15,109 nucleotides of DNA from an uncultured Bacteroidales bacterium (GCA_900544815.1 UQWT01000055.1:1-15109), one strand, 5' to 3'. Shown: positions 6,788 to 15,089, counted from the stretch's first letter. Notes: generated by a model from the sequence alone, not told the origin. Made by a program: numbers and translations.

Positions 6788-9466
6788 TTACCTGCCGCTA
6801 CCTGCAATAAGTCTCTTTACCTTCTCGCAGAAAGGGCTGTCTGCAATAACCTCCTCAACAGTTACAGGCATCCTAAAACACCAGTACTGATTTGGATTTG
6901 ACGGATCGTTTATACGCTCATCCGCAGGGTTTGCAGAGCGCAACTTAACAGAGAGCGACAACCAGTCTTGCAACGGCAATATGGCAAACATGCTCTTGGA
7001 GGCAAGATTCTCTGCTATAACCTTTTCACACTCTGCAGGGGTGGCATCCGAACCATTCCCGTGCAGTCTTTGGCCAAGCCACATTCTCAGAGTCTCGCTG
7101 TCATGGGTAGATGTGGTACATACGCTCAAATATGAATAATCTGCAGGATTACCTATCTCAACCCCTGATTCTTTTGGCATGGTCTGCAACTCCAAAGACA
7201 GGATATGAAGATTTTTCATACACTCTGTTACAGAGGGATTCCTCATCCCAAGATCCTCTCCGCAGGCTAACATGTTTGAAGCTGCTATAAGCTGCTGCAA
7301 TTTGTTTACTGCATTGTGATACCACAGGTTGTTGTTACGCGTGTAGAAGAAATCGTTATACAGAGCATCGTAAGCGGTGCTCATCTGCGGAGAGAGAGAA
7401 AAAAATGCATAACTCTCCTTTGCACCAATCATAGGATAGTAGAACCTGTGCCGGTGCGGATCCTCTATAAAGAGTGTCTCGTACTCCATTGCGTTTTTAT
7501 TTACGGATCTTATGAGAACGCTGTCGGATGCCTTGCCGAATGTTCCGGCAAGCGCCCCGTCTGTACAGTTGTCTATAAACCAGCTCTCCCTGCACTCGGA
7601 TTCATCCTTAAGTCCCATGGCAGCAGCTATATCCTTACGGGTATAGGCTATTGCCGGAGAGAAGTGTCCCATAAGGGCGCTCCTGTATGTTATAGGAATC
7701 TCCCATATTCTAAAGAAACCTAAAATATGGTCTAACCTGTAAGCATCAAAATATTTGGACATCTGTATAAGCCTGCCCCTCCACCATGAGTAGTGGTCTT
7801 GCGACATTGCCCTCCATTTATATGTAGGGAAGCCCCAGTTCTGCCCCTCTTTGCAGAAACCGTCCGGCGGAGCGCCGGCACTCTCGTCTGTATTAAACAG
7901 TTCGGGGGTCTTCCAAACCTCCACACTGTGCGGTGCAACGCCAATAGGAATATCCCCCTTTATTATAATGCCATTTTCGTGAGCATGCTTTTTTGCGGCA
8001 CTCATCTGCAGATGAAGGTGATACTGTATGAACACATAAAAGTCTGTCTCCTCTTTTGTTACAGACAGCTCTTTCCATTCATAAAAATTTACAGTATCAT
8101 TCTTGTCTCTTAACGCAGAAAACTCTGCATAAGGGTTGAGCCAGTTCTTGTTAGACTTTACAAATGTATAGAATTCGGGTTGCGCAAAGGTATTCCCCTT
8201 TTCCATCTCATAGATCTGTTTTAAGAAGCGCATCTTTGATTCAAACACATCGTCGTAGTCCAAGGTGGATTTTATATTGAGCAACCTGCCCTCTCTCTTA
8301 ATGGCTTTTATAAGGTTGAAGATCTTTACAGATCTGTCTGTATCTGCCTGCTGCTCTGTCTCCTTTTCCTTTCTCCTCTTTCCTGTAAGCAGCCCCCCAA
8401 ACAGCTTGCCGGCAGGTTTTTCACCTCTCTCCTCTGTTGGCGCGGATGTTACTATCTCCTCTATCACATTCTCCCCTTCGGACCTCTTCAATACATCTAA
8501 CAGGTTAATATAAATAGGGTGAAAGGCAAAGGAGGATATGCAGTTGTACGGATATGAATCCTTCCGGTTTTTAGCAGATGTGGTATCATTCACCGGCAGC
8601 AGCTGCAAAACCTTCATTCCACACAGTTTCATCATATCTGTAAACTGCTTTATATCACAAAAATCTCCCACTCCGTGGCTTAACTCTGTCCTCATTGAAA
8701 AAACAGGTATGGCACAACCGGCATAGCGCGGATTGTTGCTGTAACCTTTTGATGATTCGTCGGGAAACAAAACAGAAGAATTCTCCTTTATTACAGTTGA
8801 ATGGCGGGCTATCTGCGGACAGTGGAACACCCTGTTTGCAGAGTTCTCCCAAGTAGTGCGGTTAAATACAAACTTATATTCGATAACCATTGGAAGCTCC
8901 TCTGCGGATATGGAGTAAGACCAGCGACACCCCTCTTCCCGTATCATAGAGGGGGCTTTTGCCATGTCCCAATTGCCAAGTTCCTCTGTGTTTCCGCACA
9001 GCTGAATTGAACAGTCTGCGGGGATATTTGGGATTGTAGCCTTTATTATAAGCTCTTTATTCTGTATGTGGGTTTGTGTGTATGGGTTGCTCTTTGCCCC
9101 GTAAAACACCTCCGAAAATGGTGCGGAAAGGAAAGGGGCCCTTTTGTCGTTGCCTTGCCACTCGTCAAAACAGACTATCTGAACCGTTTCTGTGTTAAGT
9201 GCCAACTTGCGTTTTGGGCCATTCTCAAAAAAGATGGTATCTGCATTGCCGTCTGCAGGCTTGCGTTTTATGAAATATTTGTAGGAGATTATCCTGTCTC
9301 TGTCTGTAGGGTTGCACTTTATCTCTCCGCTCCAGAGTCCATCCTTTGCATACTGCATCTTTAGAGCTGCATCAAGCTCGTTATTGCCTAATTCCGCAGT
9401 TGACCCGCAGATGTAGATCTCCTCACCCCATTGAGTGTTATAGTTAATTAAGAATCTTATTGTCAT
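6788..9466 (-). CDS. malQ: 4-alpha-glucanotransferase (GH77) with two N-terminal CBM20 modules
   Basis: 892 aa from ATG 9466. An upstream TTG at 9484 would add six residues, but the first starch-binding module begins right at MTIRFLINYNTQWGE, so the ATG is preferred. The enzyme transfers alpha-1,4-glucan segments between maltooligosaccharides. CBM20 modules lie at about 1-105 (ICGSTAELGN) and 138-235 (LCGNTEELGNWD). The GH77 barrel follows, with the nucleophile D579 in AYRLDHILGFFR, acid/base E737 in CGEDLG and the third acidic residue D789 in STHDSETLR. Between about 327 and 380 there is a charged, low-complexity stretch (RSEGEN, EERGEKP, GKRRKEKETEQQ) inside the barrel region. The tandem CBM20 plus GH77 layout is that of DPE2-like/Bacteroidota MalQ. 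The gene starts 23 bp after the UPF0104 stop and converges on uvrA. Confidence 0.95.
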   Translation of the reverse strand: MTIRFLINYNTQWGEEIYICGSTAELGNNELDAALKMQYAKDGLWSGEIKCNPTDRDRIISYKYFIKRKPADGNADTIFFENGPKRKLALNTETVQIVCFDEWQGNDKRAPFLSAPFSEVFYGAKSNPYTQTHIQNKELIIKATIPNIPADCSIQLCGNTEELGNWDMAKAPSMIREEGCRWSYSISAEELPMVIEYKFVFNRTTWENSANRVFHCPQIARHSTVIKENSSVLFPDESSKGYSNNPRYAGCAIPVFSMRTELSHGVGDFCDIKQFTDMMKLCGMKVLQLLPVNDTTSAKNRKDSYPYNCISSFAFHPIYINLLDVLKRSEGENVIEEIVTSAPTEERGEKPAGKLFGGLLTGKRRKEKETEQQADTDRSVKIFNLIKAIKREGRLLNIKSTLDYDDVFESKMRFLKQIYEMEKGNTFAQPEFYTFVKSNKNWLNPYAEFSALRDKNDTVNFYEWKELSVTKEETDFYVFIQYHLHLQMSAAKKHAHENGIIIKGDIPIGVAPHSVEVWKTPELFNTDESAGAPPDGFCKEGQNWGFPTYKWRAMSQDHYSWWRGRLIQMSKYFDAYRLDHILGFFRIWEIPITYRSALMGHFSPAIAYTRKDIAAAMGLKDESECRESWFIDNCTDGALAGTFGKASDSVLIRSVNKNAMEYETLFIEDPHRHRFYYPMIGAKESYAFFSLSPQMSTAYDALYNDFFYTRNNNLWYHNAVNKLQQLIAASNMLACGEDLGMRNPSVTECMKNLHILSLELQTMPKESGVEIGNPADYSYLSVCTTSTHDSETLRMWLGQRLHGNGSDATPAECEKVIAENLASKSMFAILPLQDWLSLSVKLRSANPADERINDPSNPNQYWCFRMPVTVEEVIADSPFCEKVKRLIAGSGR

Positions 9467-9489
9467 AAGGTTACAGTGATTCAAGACAA

Positions 9490-10554
9490 TTATGTCCTGT
9501 TGTCTTTGCGTTTAAGTTTTTTAATGGCAGTATTTATAATAACCAACGAAACCGCCCCACATATTATCATTACAAGAGCCTGCGATTCATGCGATATTGT
9601 GGCGAATATGATACCTGTCTGCCGGGCAATTCCGTAAACGCCCAACAGAGCCATGCTTATGACAAGGTGATATGCACCAATTCCGCCCTGTACAGGAACA
9701 GCCCATCCAAGCCCCCCCACTATCATAAGGAAGAGGGCGTCTATTGCCGTTAGATCGTGAACCTGCGGAAAAGCATATATGGTGGTAAGGCTCGTTAACC
9801 AGTATGTCCCCCACAAAAGAGCTGTGTAGAGTAAAAACAGCCATTTACGCTTCATCTTGAATGCAGACAAAAAACCCTTTACAAGCCCCTTTGCAACTCC
9901 GCTTAGTTTATTGAATATTTTAAACCTGCTTAATTTTCTCCTTAAAAGAACAGGGATAATCACTATTGCCAACAAAACGACAACGGCAACTACCCCGTAA
10001 ACTATATTGTCCTCTATCTTTGTAAATAGAGGCTCCAACAATGTCTCCTCTATAAATTTTCCAAACTGTTGCCACTTGAATACTAAAAGAAAAAGAACCC
10101 AAAAGAGAAGGCAAAAGAGATCAAATGTCCTCTCCAACACCACCGTTCCCAATGTTCCTTCAAAACTTATCTTGCCTGTTTGTGCTATAACACCACACCT
10201 TGCCAACTCTCCCGCTCTTGGGAATACAAAATTTGTAAGATAGGCCACCGTTACTCCGTTATAAGCCTCCATTCTGCTCACCTTGCCGTTTAGCGGGAGC
10301 ATTAGGAGTCTCCACCTTAAAGCTCTAACTATAAAACCTATAACACCAATCGCCATTGACACGAGTATCCATGCGTAGTTACAGCTCATAAGACCGTCTG
10401 TAAAATCTCCCCACTTAACCCCTCTGAAAGAGAAATAGAGCAACACAACAGAGAGCAGAAGGAAAATTATGCTCCTCCCTATTTTCCCTGCTTTGCCTGT
10501 CTTGCCTATTTGGTTTTTGTTCAGCTGATTTCCTGTTGTCTCCTTTTCCTCCAT
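9490..10554 (-). CDS. Flippase-like/UPF0104 integral membrane protein (lysylphosphatidylglycerol synthase TM-region family)
   Basis: 354 aa inner-membrane protein. Hydrophobic segments are seen at about 28-44, 61-79, 145-160, 186-204, 238-262, 270-290, 295-310 and 325-343. Family motifs are present: RALRWRLLM at 77-85, NFVFPRAGELAR at 108-119, ERTFDL at 141-146 and PVQGGIGAYH at 287-296. This domain forms the membrane half of MprF and also occurs alone in AglD-like proteins; stand-alone members are usually of unknown function, with roles in lipid or glycan translocation suggested. No synthetase domain is fused here. The first 27 residues are a cytosolic, Lys/Gly-rich tail containing GKTGKAGKIG. 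It sits 27 bp after panD and 23 bp before malQ, so it is likely co-transcribed, but the context does not fix its substrate. Confidence 0.88.
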   Translation of the reverse strand: MEEKETTGNQLNKNQIGKTGKAGKIGRSIIFLLLSVVLLYFSFRGVKWGDFTDGLMSCNYAWILVSMAIGVIGFIVRALRWRLLMLPLNGKVSRMEAYNGVTVAYLTNFVFPRAGELARCGVIAQTGKISFEGTLGTVVLERTFDLFCLLFWVLFLLVFKWQQFGKFIEETLLEPLFTKIEDNIVYGVVAVVVLLAIVIIPVLLRRKLSRFKIFNKLSGVAKGLVKGFLSAFKMKRKWLFLLYTALLWGTYWLTSLTTIYAFPQVHDLTAIDALFLMIVGGLGWAVPVQGGIGAYHLVISMALLGVYGIARQTGIIFATISHESQALVMIICGAVSLVIINTAIKKLKRKDNRT

Positions 10555-10581
10555 TATCTGTTTTTACTCTCTAACGCTCAA

Positions 10582-10932
10582 CTATGGCAAAAGGTTGGTG
10601 TTGGAATCCGGGAATATGACCTTTGGCTTAAACCCTACAGCCTCTTCCGGGGTCATCTGTGCATACGCCATTATAATGACCAGATCTCCCGGAGAGAATT
10701 TATGTGCTGCGGCACCGTTAAGGCAGATTTTGCCGCTTCCCTTCTCCCCTACAATAACGTATGTCTCTATACGCTCGCCATTATTAAGATTTACCACAGC
10801 AACCTTCTCGTTTGAATATAATCCTGCAGCCTCTGTAAGATTGCCGTCTATTGTTATGCTCCCTATATAGTTAAGGTCTGCCTGCGTTACCTTTGCTCTA
10901 TGTATCTTTGATTTTAATATCTCTAAAAGCAT
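10582..10932 (-). CDS. panD: Aspartate 1-decarboxylase proenzyme
   Basis: 116 aa, normal length. PanD decarboxylates L-aspartate to beta-alanine for pantothenate and coenzyme A synthesis, using a pyruvoyl cofactor made by self-cleavage. The cleavage site Gly24-Ser25 lies in YIGSITID. Other family residues are in place: K9 in LKSKIHRAKV, R54 and Y58 in GERIETYVI, and N72-G73-A74-A75 in LNGAAA. The last step of the same pathway, panC, is the preceding gene, 58 bp upstream across a spacer with a hairpin. ATG 10930-10932 gives MLLEILKSKIHRA, the standard N-terminus. Confidence 0.97.
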   Translation of the reverse strand: MLLEILKSKIHRAKVTQADLNYIGSITIDGNLTEAAGLYSNEKVAVVNLNNGERIETYVIVGEKGSGKICLNGAAAHKFSPGDLVIIMAYAQMTPEEAVGFKPKVIFPDSNTNLLP

Positions 10933-10962
10933 CTTATTCCAAATTAGTTTTTTTACAATTTA

Positions 10963-10990
10963 GCAGCATATCGTCCACCACCAATGCTGC
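10963..10990 (-). other. Inverted repeat (hairpin) between panC and panD
   Basis: GCAGCAT at 10963-10969 and ATGCTGC at 10984-10990 form a perfect 7-bp stem with a 14-nt loop, placed immediately after the panC stop codon (10991-10993). In the transcribed direction the stem is followed by an A-rich stretch, not a T run, so it does not look like an intrinsic terminator. It could be an mRNA-stability or processing element; the role is unknown. Confidence 0.45.
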
Positions 10991-11830
10991 CTATTTTACA
11001 GCTATGTTGTCTATAAGCCTTACAGGTCTTGCATAGACAGCACACCATAATCTTATATGCTCTGCATCGTTCCACTCCCTAACAGGTTTGAGGGTTGTGG
11101 AATCTACCAATTCTATGTACTCTGTCTCCAACTCTTTATTGCTGTCTATCTCTTTGGCAAGCTGCTCTATAACCTCTCTTGGAGTATATGTTTTCATAAG
11201 CTCGGGCGCCTTGGAGATTGTAGCATATATATGTGGTGCAGCCGCTCTTTGTACCGGTGACAGAAGCATATTCCTTGAACTGCGGGCAAGGCCGTCTGTA
11301 TCCCTTACTATAGGGCAACCTATTATCTCTATGTTATAACCCAATTTTGCTGCCATGTGCCTTAAGATTGCCAATTGCTGGAAATCTTTCTCGCCAAAGA
11401 ATGCCTTTGCAGGTTTTACTATATCAAACAGTCTTGTAACCACCTGTACAACCCCATTGAAATGTCCCGGTCTGCGCGGGCCCTCTCCGCAAGAATCCAA
11501 GCCATCCAAATTAAAGACCCTTTTGTCGGGAAGCGGATAGATATCCTCTACTCGCGGAGCAAAGACTATGTCTGCCCCATGTTTCTCCAAAAGAGCGCAA
11601 TCTGCCTCCAATGTGCGCGGGTATGTGGCAAGGTCATTTGGATTGTTGAACTGTGTTGGGTTTACAAATATGCTTACTACTGTATGTCTGCAGGTTGAAG
11701 CAGCCCTTTCTACTAATGAGATATGGCCATTATGGAGGGCTCCCATTGTGGGAACAAAGCCAATATCCTCTCTATTTGGAAGAGCATCGTATGCTGCGTT
11801 AAACTCCTCCAATGTTTTAGTTATAATCAT
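10991..11830 (-). CDS. panC: Pantothenate synthetase (pantoate--beta-alanine ligase)
   Basis: 279 aa from ATG 11830. A TTG at 11860 would add ten residues and overlap the upstream gene by 14 nt. The ATG is preferred because family members begin directly with MIITKTLEEF-like sequence. PanC activates pantoate with ATP and joins it to beta-alanine, the product of the next gene's enzyme. Motifs: the HIGH-class nucleotide site PTMGALHNGH at 27-36, PTQF at 58-61, EGPRRPGHFNGVVQVVTRLF at 116-135, FFGEKDFQQLAILR at 144-157, and RSSRNMLL at 183-190. The sequence is complete with no missing catalytic residue. It starts 16 bp after the DUF4954 stop. Confidence 0.97.
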   Translation of the reverse strand: MIITKTLEEFNAAYDALPNREDIGFVPTMGALHNGHISLVERAASTCRHTVVSIFVNPTQFNNPNDLATYPRTLEADCALLEKHGADIVFAPRVEDIYPLPDKRVFNLDGLDSCGEGPRRPGHFNGVVQVVTRLFDIVKPAKAFFGEKDFQQLAILRHMAAKLGYNIEIIGCPIVRDTDGLARSSRNMLLSPVQRAAAPHIYATISKAPELMKTYTPREVIEQLAKEIDSNKELETEYIELVDSTTLKPVREWNDAEHIRLWCAVYARPVRLIDNIAVK

Positions 11831-11846
11831 TTTGTGTATAGATCCG

Positions 11847-13847
11847 TTATGCAGGTGCAAATGTAGGAATTTTTTTCATTCTGCATATAAGTTCATCTCC
11901 AAGAGCGGATTTTACCTCTATATGTTCCATTACGGCAGTAACAAACGGATTACTCTCAAATGTGCCGCGGACCTGCTCAAAATCCAACTCTTTCTCATAT
12001 TTTGAACCGTCTGCGCCAAAACCTGTCATGGATGCCAGAGAGAACTCCTTTTTTGCATCTTCGTACAGCATTCTGTCCAAGCCTACCACAGACTCTTTCC
12101 ATCTCTTGACTAATGAGATCACATCTGCCGCCGTTACCTTTTTAAGGTCTATACCGTAGAAGCTCTCTATTGTTTCGTATGCCCATCTCCACTCGTATGT
12201 ATAGTAGTTGAGATGCATCTTCTCAAACTCTGCATTTATATCTTTCAAGCGATTAATCTCGCATGATTCTATTCTCTTAATAAGAGATTCAACCTCACTT
12301 TTAGGAGCTATAAGTCCCGATAAATCTACCCATTCTCCGCCTCCTATGCAGGTATCCGGAACAAGCCTCTCCCTTACCTGCTCGTTGCTTTTGAACTCTC
12401 TTCCCTCCAAGCGTTTTATTATGGAGTTCCCCAAGAACTTGTTTATTGCCGTTCTGTACAGTTGTATCCCCCTTTTGAGGGCAGAATTTGTTATTTTGGC
12501 GCTATGGTAAGAGTATATATCCGAAAGCTCTCCGCTGGCATCTACAAGCGACTGCAGAATCTTCAAACCCTTTAGCATCTTTTGGATTGTATAAGGGCTT
12601 AACAGATTGTAGTTTATGAAATCTAACTTATTTGGATCTGTACGGGTGTCTCGTTTGGGCCATTTTTGGGCGTCTCTAATTGTGCCCACGCTGCGCAGGT
12701 TTACGCCGGGAGCTAAAAATGTTGTATTGTTCTTCTCTATAAGATACGAGAAGGGGAGTTTTGAAGTGTCTGAGTGCGTTACATGCCTTCCCATTACAAG
12801 GGAGAAAGCTCCAACACGAGATGGCCAAAGTATGTAGGAATCAGATGAAGTCTTTGCCCCCCTTTCCAATATTCCATGATGTATAGGCCCCAATTTATAC
12901 ATGTGATTGCTCTGGTTTGAACCGGAGCCTGCATTCATAAAAGAGAACATTCCGGCAATGAGAAGCGTGGATTTATGGTGTGTTACCGTATATGGCCCGG
13001 CAAAGACAGAACAAGCCTCTCCATTCTCTCCATGGCAATTGCTAAAGAAGAGTGAATCACATGCAGAGTAGTTATGGCTTAATTTGCACCCTTGCCCTAC
13101 AAAACAACGTGTAAGCATTGCACCGCTATCCACAGATGCTCCGGACAATATTATGAAATCATCACATATAACTCCGTTGCCAATATTTACCGGAGCATGT
13201 TCATTACTGTTTATGCTTCCGTTTGTCAACCGGCTTGCCCCTTTTATGCTGCAGTTGCTGCCAATTCTCACATTCTTAATGGTACCTGTATTCATAATTG
13301 TAACATTGTCACCAATACAGCCGGTCTTTGATGCGTGCTTTATGCAATAATACTCTGTTATCTCCCTCATACGGGCCGCAAGTTTCGGCCTGTGGCGGTA
13401 CAGAGCCATTATATAGGCACTTTGAGCAGAGAGTTTGTCATTTATTGGGATATTCCTTCCTCCCGTTTCATTAAGGACAGACACATCCACCCCGTTTCCA
13501 AAACGAGACAGCCCCTCTACATATAATACATCTACATTGATAATTAAAGCATTATCTCCTATAACATAATTGGCTATGTAGTTATGTACATGCTCTATAT
13601 AACAGTTATTGCCAACGGTTACATTGTGCAGGGCAACATTATGAAGCCCTGAATGTCTCTTTACCCCTCCCGGCATGGTAAATTCTCTCTCAAAAACCCC
13701 AAGGCAGACCTTACCCGAAAATGAGACACAATCTATATTCTCTGTGCGGAACCCATTTGCAACTGTAACAGAAGACCAGTCTTCTGCTTTGCAGGACTGT
13801 CTTTGCAGCTGCCCAATCTCTTCAAGTGTTAAAGCTCTATATTCCAT
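11847..13847 (-). CDS. DUF4954 family protein with left-handed beta-helix N-terminal half
   Basis: 666 aa from ATG 13847; the frame also has TTG codons at 13859 and 13856, but the ATG gives MEYRALTLEEI, which reads as a natural start. I recognise it as the DUF4954 family of Bacteroidota, function unknown. Residues about 60-260 hold many hexapeptide-like turns (VTVGNNCYI, YVIGDNALI, GCIGDNVTI, VRIGSNCSI, VNIGNGVIC, CFVGQGCKL), typical of a left-handed beta-helix as in acyl- and nucleotidyltransferases. The centre (about 285-360) is rich in His, Asn and Ser: THHKST, GSGSNQSNHMYKLG, IHHG and MGRHVTHSDTS. The last 250 residues look helical with many Trp/Tyr (YYTYEWRWAYE). No signal peptide or membrane segment. 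It heads the panC-panD-UPF0104-malQ cluster. An enzyme role is inference. Confidence 0.85.
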   Translation of the reverse strand: MEYRALTLEEIGQLQRQSCKAEDWSSVTVANGFRTENIDCVSFSGKVCLGVFEREFTMPGGVKRHSGLHNVALHNVTVGNNCYIEHVHNYIANYVIGDNALIINVDVLYVEGLSRFGNGVDVSVLNETGGRNIPINDKLSAQSAYIMALYRHRPKLAARMREITEYYCIKHASKTGCIGDNVTIMNTGTIKNVRIGSNCSIKGASRLTNGSINSNEHAPVNIGNGVICDDFIILSGASVDSGAMLTRCFVGQGCKLSHNYSACDSLFFSNCHGENGEACSVFAGPYTVTHHKSTLLIAGMFSFMNAGSGSNQSNHMYKLGPIHHGILERGAKTSSDSYILWPSRVGAFSLVMGRHVTHSDTSKLPFSYLIEKNNTTFLAPGVNLRSVGTIRDAQKWPKRDTRTDPNKLDFINYNLLSPYTIQKMLKGLKILQSLVDASGELSDIYSYHSAKITNSALKRGIQLYRTAINKFLGNSIIKRLEGREFKSNEQVRERLVPDTCIGGGEWVDLSGLIAPKSEVESLIKRIESCEINRLKDINAEFEKMHLNYYTYEWRWAYETIESFYGIDLKKVTAADVISLVKRWKESVVGLDRMLYEDAKKEFSLASMTGFGADGSKYEKELDFEQVRGTFESNPFVTAVMEHIEVKSALGDELICRMKKIPTFAPA

Positions 13848-13913
13848 ATTCTGCAACAAATTGGTTTAAATTGTTTCTATAACGCTCAGCTTATAAAGTG
13901 CTGATTGTTACTG

Positions 13914-13945
13914 TAAAAGTAAAAATAAAAATACTCCTTGGCAAA
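13914..13945 (-). promoter_or_regulatory. Candidate promoter for the DUF4954-panC-panD-UPF0104-malQ cluster
   Basis: On the minus strand TTTG (13945-13942) is followed after 20 bp by TACTTTTA (13921-13914). This fits the Bacteroidota sigma factor pattern TTTG-N19-21-TAnnTTTG except for the last base. It predicts an untranslated leader of about 60 bases before the ATG at 13847. The leader contains a small inverted repeat, TCAGC/GCTGA, around 13885-13903. Confidence 0.45.
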
Positions 13946-13993
13946 TTCAGGCGTGCTATTTCCATAAATTCCGCAGATTTCACGGATTTTGCG

Positions 13994-14001
13994 TATCTTC
14001 G
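13994..14001 (+). promoter_or_regulatory. Candidate -7 box for the PfkB-family kinase
   Basis: TATCTTCG resembles TAnnTTTG with one mismatch and stands 40 bp before the ATG at 14042. No clear TTTG is found at -33. The rest of the 13848-14041 divergent spacer contains AT-rich sequence and a short direct repeat (GATTTCACG followed by GGATTTTGCG near 13976-13993), but no small gene that I can support. Confidence 0.35.
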
Positions 14002-14041
14002 CAAACCGATTTAATGACAACCATTTTTTAACACCAAATAA

Positions 14042-15034
14042 ATGAAATCTATTATAGGCATTGGCAACGCGCTTACAGATATCCTTGCCATTCTTCCCAA
14101 CGATGAACTCTTAAAAGATTTTCATCTGCCAAAAGGCAGTATGCAGCATGTAGATGAAGCTACCGGAGAGAAAATATGGAACACTCTAAAGCCAATGGGG
14201 GTTCAGTATGTTGCAGGTGGCTCTGCAGCCAACACAGTTACCGGTGCAGCCGTATTTGGAATGGACTGCAGCTTTGTTGGCAAGGTTGGAGATGACGAGC
14301 TTGGCTCTCTCTTTAAGGCAGACCTTGAGAGAAACGGCATTAAGGCCAATCTGTTAAAGGGAAAAGCCGCCAGTGGCAAATCTATGGTATTCATTACGGC
14401 GCCAAACGCAGAGAGAACCTTTGCGGTTTACCTTGGAGCTGCTATTGAATTGGTTGCAGAGGATCTTAACATTAATATGTTCAAAGGGCACGACTATTTT
14501 CACATTGAAGGATACCTTGTACAGAACCAGAGCCTTTTAAGACGTGCGGTTGAATTGGCCAAAGAGGCCGGATGTATCATATCTTTTGATATGGCAAGCT
14601 ATAATGTAGTTGAGAGCAACGACACATTCCTGCACGACATAGTTGAAAATTATGTAGATATAGTCTTCGCCAACGAGACAGAAGCAAAGGCATTTACCAA
14701 AAAGGAACCTCGTGAAGCATTAGACGACATAGCTGCCGTATGCAAGATTGCAGTTGTAAAATTAGGGCCTGAGGGTTCCATGGTAAAGAGCGGCAGTGAA
14801 TATTATAAAATAGATGCATGGCCGGCAAACACCATTGATGCTACCGGCGCAGGAGACATCTACGCAGCCGGATTCCTCTATGCTCACTCATACGGAATGC
14901 CTATAAAAATCTGCGGTGAGGTTGGATCAATCATATCTGCAAAGGTAGTTGAAGTTGTTGGCCCTAAGGTAGACATTCCAAGATGGAAGGATGCCAAAAG
15001 GGAGATTCGCGCCCTTATGGGCATTAAAGAGTAA
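14042..15034 (+). CDS. PfkB-family carbohydrate/nucleoside kinase (adenosine kinase-like)
   Basis: 330 aa, the normal length of ribokinase/adenosine kinase-type enzymes, which phosphorylate a sugar or nucleoside hydroxyl with ATP in the cytosol. The N-terminal substrate-binding strand GIGNALTDIL is at 6-15 and the Gly-Gly signature AGGSAANT at 58-65. NETEAKAF lies around 216-223. The PfkB signature 2, DATGAGD, is at 266-272, with D272 as the expected catalytic base. Bacteroidota homologues are often labelled adenosine kinase, but substrate cannot be told from these motifs; ribokinase or another sugar kinase is possible. It is a single gene, divergent from the DUF4954 cluster and closed by its own terminator starting at the stop codon. 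Confidence 0.92.
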   Translation: MKSIIGIGNALTDILAILPNDELLKDFHLPKGSMQHVDEATGEKIWNTLKPMGVQYVAGGSAANTVTGAAVFGMDCSFVGKVGDDELGSLFKADLERNGIKANLLKGKAASGKSMVFITAPNAERTFAVYLGAAIELVAEDLNINMFKGHDYFHIEGYLVQNQSLLRRAVELAKEAGCIISFDMASYNVVESNDTFLHDIVENYVDIVFANETEAKAFTKKEPREALDDIAAVCKIAVVKLGPEGSMVKSGSEYYKIDAWPANTIDATGAGDIYAAGFLYAHSYGMPIKICGEVGSIISAKVVEVVGPKVDIPRWKDAKREIRALMGIKE

Positions 15035-15070
15035 AAAAGAGGCTGACCCAAAAGGGTTGGTCTCTTTTTT
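15033..15070 (+). terminator. Intrinsic terminator after the PfkB-family kinase
   Basis: The A run and GAGGCTGACCC pair with GGGTTGGTCTC and a T run across an AAAA loop, giving a 17-bp stem with three G-T wobbles. The T run on the 3' side completes a rho-independent terminator. Because the 5' arm starts with six A residues, it would also work for transcription arriving from the other side. It begins within the kinase stop codon. Confidence 0.9.
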
Positions 15071-15089
15071 ATATAGGGTGTCGTAGAGT

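Noticed and set aside
6753..6796. Terminator between convergent uvrA and malQ (GGCAGG at 6761-6766 with CCTGCC at 6791-6796)
   Set aside because: The stem is only 6 bp with a 24-nt loop, overlaps the malQ coding end and has no T run on either strand.
9467..9484. TTG start for malQ six codons upstream of the ATG
   Set aside because: The first CBM20 module begins exactly at the ATG (9466), and no ribosome-binding or sequence feature favours the TTG.
11831..11860. TTG start for panC overlapping the DUF4954 stop
   Set aside because: The extra ten residues (MHLHNGSIHK) have no counterpart in PanC proteins, whose N-terminus starts at the internal ATG.
13848..13859. TTG start for the DUF4954 gene
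   Set aside because: Only four residues are gained; the ATG at 13847 gives a natural start.
13885..13903. Small inverted repeat TCAGC/GCTGA in the DUF4954 leader as a riboswitch
   Set aside because: A 5-bp stem with a 9-nt loop is too little structure to support a riboswitch in a leader of about 60 bases.
13966..13993. Short direct repeat (GATTTCACG/GGATTTTGCG) as an operator or CRISPR-like repeat
   Set aside because: The copies are short and imperfect, and only two are present; no palindrome and no spacer pattern.
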